Assembly: GCA_009885105.1 (NCBI GenBank)
Contig: VFLI01000007.1
Span: 1-64,000 of the forward strand
Reading direction: 5' to 3'
DNA: 64,000 nucleotides
From: Spirochaetia bacterium
GTDB lineage: Bacteria > Spirochaetota > Leptospiria > Leptospirales > Leptonemataceae
The notes beneath the pieces were generated by a model. It worked only from the letters and a program-made list of their open reading frames with translations, had not been told where the DNA came from and did not search any database. Numbering within the stretch: the stretch's first letter is position 1; the number at the start of each line of letters is the position of its first letter. The position numbers and the translations under genes were made by a program. Below, piece after piece: positions 27,502 through 35,874 of the stretch.

Positions 27502-28326
27502 TCATAGAGCTCCTGCACCAATCTCACTGACCCAGAAAGTTATGAGCCTGACGTCTGATTTCACCACATATTCCCTGTCTCTCAAATAACAAATGGCATC
27601 GATTCTTGCGTTGCGCTCCACTCCCTGAATAATCTCCTTAATGCGTTCGCGGCCGAAAGGACCTTCCTTTTCAAACAATTCGTCAAGCAGAATCCTGGTC
27701 TTCCCATCCAGCCTGGATTCATATTGTTCCTGGAAAAGACGCTCTGTGGATCGCAGATAGGAAAGAACAAATAGATCGTTTGTTTCCATGGCCACATCTA
27801 TTATCACCCAGTAGAAATCGCTTTTACCTTTTACCATATGATCCAGATCATCTTTCTGGAGGTGCTTCATAATCTGAAGGAACACTGATGCTTCAGATAA
27901 AAGCGCGCGCCAGCCCAGAGCGAGGATCGTCTCATGATGCGAATACAGAAGGTATGCCGCCAGCCGCCAATCATCGGGGTTTTTCAACAACAGGCTGAAT
28001 AGGCCGATCATTCTTTCCGGCTCCAGCAGTCTTAAATGCGCTGTCAGCAGGCTCGCCTGCCTGGTTGTGACTTCAAAATCCAGGCTGGCGCGCAAAAGAT
28101 TCGCAAGAGCATCTGGCGTGAATCGCTCGTCGTTTAAGATACGCGATGTGACTGCAGGCTCATCTCTCAGCAAACGAAAATAGGAATCCAGGAGGCGAGC
28201 GTCATCTTTGCTGTTTCTGGCGATCGCATCTATTTCTGCCGGATCGACCATGCTGAGGTGTATACGGAACCAACCCACCATGGGCACCGCTGAATGCAGT
28301 TTGGAGATAATTTCATCTGTCGTCAT
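27502..28326 (-). CDS. Hypothetical helical protein in the Che-like operon (274 aa)
   Basis: The protein is soluble and mostly helical, rich in Leu and Arg/Glu, with repeat-like segments (LLRASLDFEVTTRQASLL, LLLKNPDDWRLAAYLL, DLFVLSYLRSTE). This suggests an alpha-solenoid fold. No known domain is recognised. Its ATG overlaps the CheX-like gene (ATGA), and cheY follows after 69 bp, so it is probably a dedicated part of this signalling unit, for example an adaptor or target. Confidence 0.65.
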   Translation of the reverse strand: MTTDEIISKLHSAVPMVGWFRIHLSMVDPAEIDAIARNSKDDARLLDSYFRLLRDEPAVTSRILNDERFTPDALANLLRASLDFEVTTRQASLLTAHLRLLEPERMIGLFSLLLKNPDDWRLAAYLLYSHHETILALGWRALLSEASVFLQIMKHLQKDDLDHMVKGKSDFYWVIIDVAMETNDLFVLSYLRSTERLFQEQYESRLDGKTRILLDELFEKEGPFGRERIKEIIQGVERNARIDAICYLRDREYVVKSDVRLITFWVSEIGAGAL

Positions 28327-28832
28327 CGAATGCCCACAGGGACGCTCAAATCGCGAGTGCGCAGATACAGGGTAAGCTGCTCGCCTTCGAACATCATATC
28401 AGCCTTCTGAACATCATCTTTGTTCAGGCTTTTTATTTCATGATTGATTCCCTGAACAACATGCGGAATTGTGAAATCAAATTTGTCCTTGTGGTTCTTG
28501 CGCGCGATGCCCATGGCTGCGTTAAGAATCTCGCCAATGCAATCGCGGGATATGGATCCGTCAATCTTCTGGGTAACTGCAAGATCCAGCATGAGGCTGA
28601 CAATTCTTTCGGCACAGCGTTTGGAAGAGGCGAAAACAAGAAGGCCCCGCCTGTCTTTGGCCAGGAGTCCCAGATGGGCGGAAAAATCGGCAAAGAACCT
28701 TTCCTGCTGGTTCCCCGTATTTTCGCGCTGAACCATTGTTACTCCGCCTACCGGGTGGCCTGTCAGCGTAAGCATGGTTGCCTCAATTGCGGTCACGAAA
28801 CAGGGAAAATCAAACAATGTTTCCACATCCAT
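28323..28832 (-). CDS. cheX: CheX-like CheY-P phosphatase
   Basis: The protein has 169 residues from the ATG at 28832; a TTG at 28850 is possible but weaker. The CheX/CheC-type helix motif CIGEILNAAMGIARKNHKD holds the catalytic Glu and Asn, followed by FTIPHVVQG. CheX removes phosphate from CheY-P. It is the first gene of the unit running down to the FecR proteins, and is coupled to the 274-residue unknown protein. Confidence 0.78.
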   Translation of the reverse strand: MDVETLFDFPCFVTAIEATMLTLTGHPVGGVTMVQRENTGNQQERFFADFSAHLGLLAKDRRGLLVFASSKRCAERIVSLMLDLAVTQKIDGSISRDCIGEILNAAMGIARKNHKDKFDFTIPHVVQGINHEIKSLNKDDVQKADMMFEGEQLTLYLRTRDLSVPVGIR

Positions 28833-29233
28833 AAAGTGTTTGAGCCACAATCATTCAACACGAATCCACGTCAGGTTCACGATGCTCTGCAATACCCGCT
28901 GCTAGAATCATGTTCAGGCTATCCTTAATAAAAAATGTCAAGCCTGAGTTGAACTTTTTTGAAGGTAGTGACAGAATAATTTCGTTCTGCTGCCAAAATT
29001 TTCGTTTAGTTATGATCCGGCAGTATCTTACTTTCATTATAGTGGTATTGTCAATCATTAGAAGGTCAAGTTCTTTTCAAAGAAAATTGGGCCGTGTTAT
29101 GTAAAAAGAATATTTTTAGTGCTATTTCTCCCATTATGTCCCCTGGGCGTATTGAAGATATCACACAGAAAAGCCGGCCGCCCGAATACAATAATATTCC
29201 TTGTCAGATGACATGGGCGGATTAATTAACAGT
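28833..29233. other. Divergent intergenic region, about 400 bp, no gene seen
   Basis: The region separates the minus-strand Che-like unit from the plus-strand lipoprotein. It is A/T-rich in the middle (28915-29120) and should hold promoters for both sides, but no clear -35/-10 pair, repeat or RNA structure stood out. Short frames here have no recognisable product. Confidence 0.5.
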
Positions 29234-29875
29234 ATGGCGGGGAAAACCAATAAACTCTGTCTCAGCCGATTTGCCTTTTTTCTTCTGGTGATGACTCATT
29301 GTTCAAGCCAGAAGCCGGAATTGTCCCCGCTGAGTCTTCTGGATGTGACTCTGGCGGAGTCCGCCCGGTTAAGCAGGCCGATTTACCTCTTCAGGGCAAT
29401 GAGCACAACCACAGGCTCGATTGGGGGAAGAGCGGGAGCGGATGGAACCTGTTCCTCGTCACGAGGCTCATATACGTTTCCGAACAATGTCTGTACCACC
29501 GTGCATGCTTTTATCTCGATCGACGATGCCGGAGATGACATTGCCAGCATGCAGGCGACGTATTTCGTTCCTGCCGGTATCCCCGTGCACGGTCCTACGG
29601 GTATTTTCTTCCAGTATGACTGGACGGATCTCCTGAACGGTGTGGAAGGGACGACTGCAGAAGCCGCCGGAATCCTGCCCGTCACAACTGTTTGGTGGAG
29701 TTTCAGCTCAACAACGGCAGGCGGCCTCCCGGTGGGGCAGAGTTGCTCGAACGGCACAAGTACAGTTGGGAATGGTCGCGTCGGAGGCTCGGACCAGACA
29801 GCCGGGGCTTTTTACAATAACGGAGGCAATCCCGCCTGTGCGTCGACTCTGTATTTGCTCTGTGTTTGCTACTGA
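29234..29875 (+). CDS. Lipoprotein with DUF1554-like C-terminal region
   Basis: The protein has 213 residues from the ATG at 29234; the frame is open from a TTG at 29201. The N-terminus (LCLSRFAFFLLVMTHCSS) is a lipoprotein signal. The C-terminal half, ending SCSNGTSTVG...YNNGGNPACASTLYLLCVCY in broken form, matches the look of Leptospira DUF1554/endostatin-like lipoproteins, whose last residues are usually LLCV plus a few. It is probably surface or periplasmic. Function unknown; family assignment is by pattern recognition. Confidence 0.6.
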   Translation: MAGKTNKLCLSRFAFFLLVMTHCSSQKPELSPLSLLDVTLAESARLSRPIYLFRAMSTTTGSIGGRAGADGTCSSSRGSYTFPNNVCTTVHAFISIDDAGDDIASMQATYFVPAGIPVHGPTGIFFQYDWTDLLNGVEGTTAEAAGILPVTTVWWSFSSTTAGGLPVGQSCSNGTSTVGNGRVGGSDQTAGAFYNNGGNPACASTLYLLCVCY

Positions 29876-30019
29876 TACATCAAACGGTGCCGATAGCTGG
29901 ACAGAATTGTGTGATGTCTCGATGACGATGAGTAGAGGCATTGATAATCCTGCAATCTAAAAAAAAGCTTGCGTCTGTGGGTCTTGTTATTCACTAATTA
30001 ATATCAAAAGGTATCTGCT

Positions 30020-31732
30020 TTGCCGCCCCCAGTAAAGAACATGTTCGGTCAAAAAGTTAACGGTGTGCGGGTGTTTCCCGTAACAATCAAGATAACGCTG
30101 ATATTTACTGTTATTATCCTGGTCTCAAATTTTGCTTCGAATTATATCAATCTGGTGCTGAACAGGGCGCAGCTGAACGACCTGCTCCGACAGCTCATGG
30201 TTAAAGACTTACGTGACTTAAATACATTTGCGAATACTCAGAACGAGATTTACAGTTTCAGCAAAGATCTCAACGCCTCGCTCAAAGGCATTGAAGACAA
30301 AGCGGACTTTGAACTCAAAAACAGAAAGAGCGCCGTTCTTATCGGTGTCAAATCTGACAGGCAGGTTCTCTTTCAGTCCAGAACCGCCCGGGCGCGATTG
30401 ACTGAATTTACAGACGCAGCTTCTTTTGTAAAAATGCAGGCCGGGGAACGAGAAGGATACATGAAAATCAGCCTGGCAGACACCTCGCTTCTTTCCGTAT
30501 ACAAGTACAATCAAAAATGGGACGCCTACCTGATACTGGCGGTCGAGGAACAGGTTTTCTACGAAGAACAGACGAAGATTTTCAGATGGATTACATTTTT
30601 CATTATCCTGATCACTCTGGGCAGCGCCGCTGTCGGCATATACGTTTTCCGCGACATACTGCGTTTCATTGGAGTCATCACCAGAAGCATCATGAAGATG
30701 ATACAAAACCAGCAGCTGGAAGTAATTGATCTGGGAAAAGCTCCCAACGACGACATCACGTATCTGGGCATGGCATTCAATTCCCTTTCCAGCACAGTGG
30801 ACAATCTGATCACGATTTTCCGGAAATTCACAAACCGGGATGTTGTTCAGAAAGCATACAGGGACCGCATGGTTAAACTGGAAGGCGTGCAGAAAGAACT
30901 GACAATACTTTTTTCGGACATCAAGAGTTTCACTCTGATTACGGAAACTCTGGGCATGGACATCATCAAACTCTTGAATCTGCACTACGATAAGGCGATT
31001 CGTAAAATTCAGGACCATGACGGCATCGTCGTTGCCATTATTGGCGACGCGCTTCTGGCAATCTACGGTGTGCCGGATGATGACCACGACGACCATGTGC
31101 CTCTGAAATCCCTGCAGGCTCTGCAGTCCGCGTTCAAAGTGCAGGAGGTTGCGCGCGAACTTCGGATTGAAATGAAGAGAAAAAAGGATGAACTCCTGGA
31201 GCGGAACGGCACGCTTTCGCCGGAAGATCTGCGAATTTACAGAGCCGTTCTACTGGAAGTCGGCGTGGGCATTGACGGCGGAGACGTTTTTTACGGCACA
31301 ATCGGCTCCAACGTTCGGATGACGAACACCGTCATCGGTGACCGCGTCAATTCGGCCTCCCGTCTGGAAGGCCTGACAAGAATCTACCGTGTGCCGGTTG
31401 TCTGCTCCGAGTTTGTGAAGCGCGACCTTGAGAATAATACCGAGAACCGCGATTTCTTTTTTGTTGAGCTGGATACCGTGCAGGTAAAAGGAAAGACCAC
31501 AGGAATGCGTATTTATTTTCCCGTCCCCCGCGTCAATTTATCGGACCGGCTGCTGACGGAAACGGAAAGATATTCGGAGGGCCTGGAACTGTACTATCGC
31601 GGCGAATGGGCGGCGGCCTATGAAAAGTTTAAGGGGCTGCGGTTCAAGGCGGCGCGGGTTTTCCGTGAACGCACCAGAAAGGGACAGACTCCGGCGGAAT
31701 GGAACGGCATATGGGAAATGAAAACGAAATAG
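30020..31732 (+). CDS. Membrane class III adenylate/guanylate cyclase
   Basis: The protein has 570 residues from a TTG with an AAAAGG site; an ATG at 30041 is the alternative. TM1 is about 22-44, a periplasmic sensor domain 45-188, TM2 190-215, then a HAMP-like linker and the cyclase domain from about 290. Metal-binding Asp are D300 (ILFSDIKSF) and D343 (AIIGDALLAIYG); the ribose/transition-state segment is VIGDRVNSASRLE. The adenine-selecting position usually reading DYT reads TNT. It makes cAMP or cGMP in response to an outside cue. The two following genes overlap it in series. Confidence 0.88.
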   Translation: MPPPVKNMFGQKVNGVRVFPVTIKITLIFTVIILVSNFASNYINLVLNRAQLNDLLRQLMVKDLRDLNTFANTQNEIYSFSKDLNASLKGIEDKADFELKNRKSAVLIGVKSDRQVLFQSRTARARLTEFTDAASFVKMQAGEREGYMKISLADTSLLSVYKYNQKWDAYLILAVEEQVFYEEQTKIFRWITFFIILITLGSAAVGIYVFRDILRFIGVITRSIMKMIQNQQLEVIDLGKAPNDDITYLGMAFNSLSSTVDNLITIFRKFTNRDVVQKAYRDRMVKLEGVQKELTILFSDIKSFTLITETLGMDIIKLLNLHYDKAIRKIQDHDGIVVAIIGDALLAIYGVPDDDHDDHVPLKSLQALQSAFKVQEVARELRIEMKRKKDELLERNGTLSPEDLRIYRAVLLEVGVGIDGGDVFYGTIGSNVRMTNTVIGDRVNSASRLEGLTRIYRVPVVCSEFVKRDLENNTENRDFFFVELDTVQVKGKTTGMRIYFPVPRVNLSDRLLTETERYSEGLELYYRGEWAAAYEKFKGLRFKAARVFRERTRKGQTPAEWNGIWEMKTK

Positions 31733-32904
31733 TCGAGATCAGGAAAACGCCCCGCACCGATCATTTTCTGCCCGACGATGTTGTTCGGGGCGCCGAAGGC
31801 CAGCTCCAGATTTATTCGCTTGAAGGCGAATACAAGAAAACCAAAAAGAACAGGAACATTCGTCCTTATATAATTCTTGGTTTGTTTCTGACCGTGCTTG
31901 CAGCTCTGGCGGCGCTGGCCTTTGCTTACTTTCGCATGACTGAAAAGCAGATCCAGGTGATTGTAACTGAATTTCAGGGAACAAATTTAAAAGAGATCCT
32001 GGAATCCGCAAAAAACGGCGAAGCCAGACTTGCCGGTTCGAGAAAGGCGCTGGCGGCTCTTTTTAATGAAAGGGACAAGAAAATTACGGAAGCCCGGAAG
32101 CAGGGAAAAACGAGAGAAGAAATTGCGGCCATTGAATCTGACTATGCGAAAAAGATCCGGCAGGAGCAGGAGGAAGTCAATCGGCTGGAAGAGCAGGTTG
32201 CTCAGGCAAACCGGCAAATCCGCGAAGGCATGGACAGAGCCCTGAATACAATAGACAATTCCGACCGGCTCACACAGATAAAGATCGATCAGTTGACAGC
32301 TCTGTACAATCCCACGCTTACAGGGCGCATGGCGGGCCTGCTCTCAAAGCGAGTCCCGCCGGGCGGCGGAAAGCCTTCAGGAGGCTACCGCCCCGAACTC
32401 GGACGTGCGGGACTTTCGGAAAAAGAGTTTGCAGAGCTGCGCGAGCTCAGCAGTGATCATGAAAAATTAATAAAGGTTTTAAAAGATGTTCCCTATACGA
32501 ATTCCATGCCCGACATTATCGGCAGACTCGGAGATTTTCAGGGCCGTATGGAGAGGCTCTACGACAGAACCATGTACGCATTTGCGGACTCTTCGCGCGC
32601 GCAGAACGAACGGATCGATTCCTATCTCCATGCCTTCGAGTATCTCACAAAAACTCAGCCGGAAACAGGATATGTCATAGATTCCAGAAATACGACCCGC
32701 ATCCGAATATATATGAATCCGGTGATCCGCTTGCAGCCCGGCGACAGAGCGGGAATTTTCCGTAAAGACGATGAATTGATCGGCGAAATTGAATTCGTCT
32801 CCGTGCAGGGCGAACCGATTGCCAAAATCGTTTCCATTGAAAAGGATAAAATAGTCCAGCCCTTTGACCGAATTCTGATAAACTACCGGAGGCAGCAGCC
32901 ATGA
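31699..32904 (+). CDS. Single-pass membrane coiled-coil protein, partner of the cyclase (401 aa)
   Basis: Residues 1-50 are cytoplasmic, one helix (about 53-74) spans the membrane, then a long Glu/Lys/Arg-rich coiled coil (about 85-195), a Pro/Gly linker (VPPGGGKPSGG) and a C-terminal domain of about 75 residues with beta character (IRLQPGDRAGIFRKDDEL, IGEIEFVS). The family is unknown to me. It overlaps the cyclase gene by 34 bp and the next gene by 4 bp, so it is likely a dedicated partner of the cyclase. Confidence 0.65.
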   Translation: MERHMGNENEIVEIRKTPRTDHFLPDDVVRGAEGQLQIYSLEGEYKKTKKNRNIRPYIILGLFLTVLAALAALAFAYFRMTEKQIQVIVTEFQGTNLKEILESAKNGEARLAGSRKALAALFNERDKKITEARKQGKTREEIAAIESDYAKKIRQEQEEVNRLEEQVAQANRQIREGMDRALNTIDNSDRLTQIKIDQLTALYNPTLTGRMAGLLSKRVPPGGGKPSGGYRPELGRAGLSEKEFAELRELSSDHEKLIKVLKDVPYTNSMPDIIGRLGDFQGRMERLYDRTMYAFADSSRAQNERIDSYLHAFEYLTKTQPETGYVIDSRNTTRIRIYMNPVIRLQPGDRAGIFRKDDELIGEIEFVSVQGEPIAKIVSIEKDKIVQPFDRILINYRRQQP

Positions 32905-33731
32905 AAGCAGAAATATCCGCGGTACTTCTGGCCTTGTTGGCTGCATTTGTCTCCGCCTTTGCGCAGAACGCTTCGTCGGTATGGGAAAAAAAAGGCCTGG
33001 AAATCACCGCTCGTGAATCGGAAAACGGCCGGGACTCTTTAACTCTCAAGGATGCCGGCGGGAGAATTTTCGGGGTCAGGCAGAGCCGTGAGCCGGATGA
33101 ACAAACGGCGGGCAGGATACTGGGCTTTGTCGATTCTTTCACAAATTGGAAATCGGCCGGTTTCGCCTCAATGGATTTTCTCATCGATGAGAATTCTCTG
33201 GAAATCCATCTCATACCGTCGCGCTTTGCCTGCGGCGATCGTGACGTGCTCTCGAATCTTCCCGCCGGACTCATCTTTTCTGCCGGAGAAACGGTAGAAT
33301 ATCATTTCCGGATCACAACCGGGAATCTTTTTATCCGAGTTTCCGGGATTTTCAAAGACGAAGACGAGCTGTGCAACAGAATTATAACAACGCTGGATAA
33401 TCCGACTTCGCATGCCGGCCGCGACGATATAGCCATTCTCGCGGACCGGATTGACGTTCTTGAGAAGAAATATGAGGCTGCCCTGAAAAAAATTAACGAT
33501 GCCGAACTCTCGGACAGACGCACAAAGGAAGCCTTGATCGGAGAGCTGAACCGGTCTTTTTTCGGCACGCCGCAGCCGATTTCGCGCGAGATCATCGACA
33601 GGATTCTTTCGCTCAGAACTGCCGAACCTCAGATGGGCAGACGGCAGCTATTGGACAAACTGAAGAGCGAGAATAGACTCATTTCGGAAAAGGAACTCGG
33701 CATCGTTTTGAATGTCTTTTACGGTGAATGA
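32901..33731 (+). CDS. Secreted hypothetical protein, third gene of the cyclase unit (276 aa)
   Basis: A clear signal peptide (residues 1-21, ending FAQN) leads to a mixed alpha/beta domain (22-160) and a helical C-terminal region with a coiled coil (about 180-215) and a short repeat-like helical end (TAEPQMGRRQLLDKL). I do not recognise it. The ATGA overlap with the preceding gene indicates joint translation. It would meet the coiled-coil protein in the periplasm. Confidence 0.65.
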   Translation: MKAEISAVLLALLAAFVSAFAQNASSVWEKKGLEITARESENGRDSLTLKDAGGRIFGVRQSREPDEQTAGRILGFVDSFTNWKSAGFASMDFLIDENSLEIHLIPSRFACGDRDVLSNLPAGLIFSAGETVEYHFRITTGNLFIRVSGIFKDEDELCNRIITTLDNPTSHAGRDDIAILADRIDVLEKKYEAALKKINDAELSDRRTKEALIGELNRSFFGTPQPISREIIDRILSLRTAEPQMGRRQLLDKLKSENRLISEKELGIVLNVFYGE

Positions 33732-33805
33732 ACTGAGTTTCAGAAAAAATTGTCCATGAAACAGGCCGTTCAGCAGAACCGGTCAATTCGATAATATCTG
33801 GAGAC

Positions 33806-34834
33806 TCAGAATGCCGCGGTGATTGAGAAAAAAATTCCCCGACGGGAGTCGTTAACATTCCGCCGGTAATTCACACGATCTATCAGAGCTCCTCCCACAC
33901 CGTACTGGATCGTCTGCATAAGAAGCTGGGCAGGATCGGAAGGACCGGATACAAACAGAACATACGGATTGTATCCCTTCACTCTTACGCGCGCGTTCAT
34001 ATAGTCAAGTCCCATGCTCAGGGTCAAGGATGAAGTCAATTCATAGTTGAGCTGCGGCTTGATCGAGAAACCGGCCCGGTGCATCACCGGAGTATTGCCG
34101 GATGCGGTTGTTAGAAAGTTACCCAGTCCGACGTTGAATACATTCTTGCGCACGGAATCGTTTCCCGTAATTACAAAATAGCGCGCGGCAGCCTCCACGG
34201 ACCAGCGCCCGCCGAACTGCAGTTCATAGCGCAGTCCCGCCTGGGGGCCCAGGCCTGAATTGCTGTCCGTTCGGTTTGTGATTTTGACCACCGTTGATCC
34301 CGACTGCATACCCGCGTCCAATCCCGTTTCGCTGACCTGGATCGAATTTCGCAGAATACCCGCAGAAGCGCCGATTCTCTGGTTATGACTCAATTCAATG
34401 TAATAAAACCACTCCGACTGGAAAAGAGAGCGTGCATACGTCTGCTGATTCTGCTCAACGAGCCCTCCGATCGGGTAGAGCGCAAGGACACCCTGAACTT
34501 CACGCGATACTTTAAATTTCTCGTACCGGATCTCGACGCCCCAGTTTTTTCCCGGAGCAAGGGCTTTGAAATACAGACCCGGCACCGCAGCGGTTGTTTT
34601 CGGTTCATTCAGCTGAGCATACGATTGATTGAAATACGCGGAAAGGGGGTCTGTTCTCAAGAGCCGGACCCTCTGAAAGTCATCCGTCTGCAGCGTGTCG
34701 AACGAAGCGCTCACACCCAGAAAATATTGGTGCGCTGTTCTTTCATTTACATCTGCGCTCTGGGCAAATATCGCAGTGGACAGGGCGAAGAAGGCGAAGA
34801 TAAACCCCGCGAAATAGGCATGCCTGGTTCCCAT
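33806..34834 (-). CDS. Probable outer-membrane beta-barrel protein
   Basis: The protein has 342 residues with a signal peptide (about 1-24, ending IFAQ). The rest alternates polar and hydrophobic residues in many predicted strands and ends in Phe (FFSITAAF), the usual last residue of barrel proteins recognised by BAM. The look is close to Leptospira LA_2444/LA_4059-type outer-membrane proteins. It starts 2 bp after the upstream lipoprotein gene ends, so the pair is probably an operon. Confidence 0.7.
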   Translation of the reverse strand: MGTRHAYFAGFIFAFFALSTAIFAQSADVNERTAHQYFLGVSASFDTLQTDDFQRVRLLRTDPLSAYFNQSYAQLNEPKTTAAVPGLYFKALAPGKNWGVEIRYEKFKVSREVQGVLALYPIGGLVEQNQQTYARSLFQSEWFYYIELSHNQRIGASAGILRNSIQVSETGLDAGMQSGSTVVKITNRTDSNSGLGPQAGLRYELQFGGRWSVEAAARYFVITGNDSVRKNVFNVGLGNFLTTASGNTPVMHRAGFSIKPQLNYELTSSLTLSMGLDYMNARVRVKGYNPYVLFVSGPSDPAQLLMQTIQYGVGGALIDRVNYRRNVNDSRRGIFFSITAAF

Positions 34835-34836
34835 AA

Positions 34837-35706
34837 TCAGTACGGGCAGGCGCTCACTTCTTGAATTGTCAGATCATCGTTGTACATGGTTCCGGCCGAA
34901 AGAGTGGGAGAGGCGTACAGGCCGAAGTGCGCCTGCTGTAGAATTCCGCAGGCTCCCTGAACAGGAGCGGATGAAACAAGCGTTCCATTCTGCCAGACTT
35001 TCGCAGAGCCGTTCGTCGGGCTGAGGTTGAGACAAACAGAGATTTTGTTCCAGGCATTCATTGGGAAGGCATCGACAGGGTTTGTTGTCTGATAGGTCCA
35101 CCCGCTCTGTTCCATGAGAGGCACATGCATAAGCGTCGTGAAGACCGAAGCGCTGTTGTTGAGGTGACCCAGGTTGACAAGAACAACGCGCGTCCAGGCA
35201 TCGGATGCATCTGAGGAAAAAGTGGCAAAACTGACCCAGTCATTGTTGTTGATGGTGAAGCCCGTCATATAGACATAGAATTCGATCAGGAGCATGCCGC
35301 TGTGCCCGCCGGCGGCTGTTTTATGAAGCTGTATCGTGGGGTATCCTCTGTGATTGCAATTCTGCCATACGGGGCAGGTCGGTCCGCGGGCTAAAATCTG
35401 AGCCTGATGGGCGCTGGATCCGGTTCGCACAACGCTGGCGCTCAGCTGATGCGTGGCGGTGTTCTGATAATTCTGGGGGACGATGTAGAAGTTGTTGAAA
35501 TCGCTCAGCTGTTCAAAACCGGTGGAATAGGACCGGCCTGCCTGGGCCTTCGAGGCGCTGCTCACACAACCCGCCACGACCAATTCGGACAGGCTGACAA
35601 TATCTTCTTTGTTATTTGCGGGATGCTGTACGCACGCTGTCGCGGCGCCTGATACCACGAACCCGAATATGGTAGAATACAGCAGGTGCAGGTATTTTGG
35701 CCGCAT
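34837..35706 (-). CDS. Lipoprotein with a jelly-roll (LamG/lyase-like) domain
   Basis: The protein has 289 residues from the ATG at 35706. The signal ends SGAATAC, a lipobox. Past a linker (about 20-60), strands such as GMLLIEFYVYMTGF, WVSFATFSS, WTRVVLVNLG, WNKISVCLNL and AHFGLYASP form the pattern of concanavalin/heparin-lyase-like jelly rolls. No catalytic residues can be named. It precedes the outer-membrane barrel gene by 2 bp, suggesting that the two act at the cell surface. Confidence 0.65.
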   Translation of the reverse strand: MRPKYLHLLYSTIFGFVVSGAATACVQHPANNKEDIVSLSELVVAGCVSSASKAQAGRSYSTGFEQLSDFNNFYIVPQNYQNTATHQLSASVVRTGSSAHQAQILARGPTCPVWQNCNHRGYPTIQLHKTAAGGHSGMLLIEFYVYMTGFTINNNDWVSFATFSSDASDAWTRVVLVNLGHLNNSASVFTTLMHVPLMEQSGWTYQTTNPVDAFPMNAWNKISVCLNLSPTNGSAKVWQNGTLVSSAPVQGACGILQQAHFGLYASPTLSAGTMYNDDLTIQEVSACPY

Positions 35707-35874
35707 ATTATATAAGACGAAACAATACCCGGCATTTCGCAATCCTATTCCAGCTTTTTTCATCCTGCCGGATAAAGCGCCGGGTCGACAGAGGAAATCT
35801 GTTTGCCGGGATTACCGGTATCGGATTGACTTTTGTGCTTTGCCGGCTGGTTTTGTTTTCGAACTGCCTGAAGC

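Noticed and set aside
29876-29960. Possible frameshifted extension of the DUF1554-like lipoprotein
   Set aside because: The protein already ends in the family-typical LLCV plus a few residues, so no frameshift is needed.
33732-33805. CTGAGTTTC/GAGACTCAG inverted repeat between convergent genes
   Set aside because: Imperfect and without T-runs; too weak to call a bidirectional terminator.
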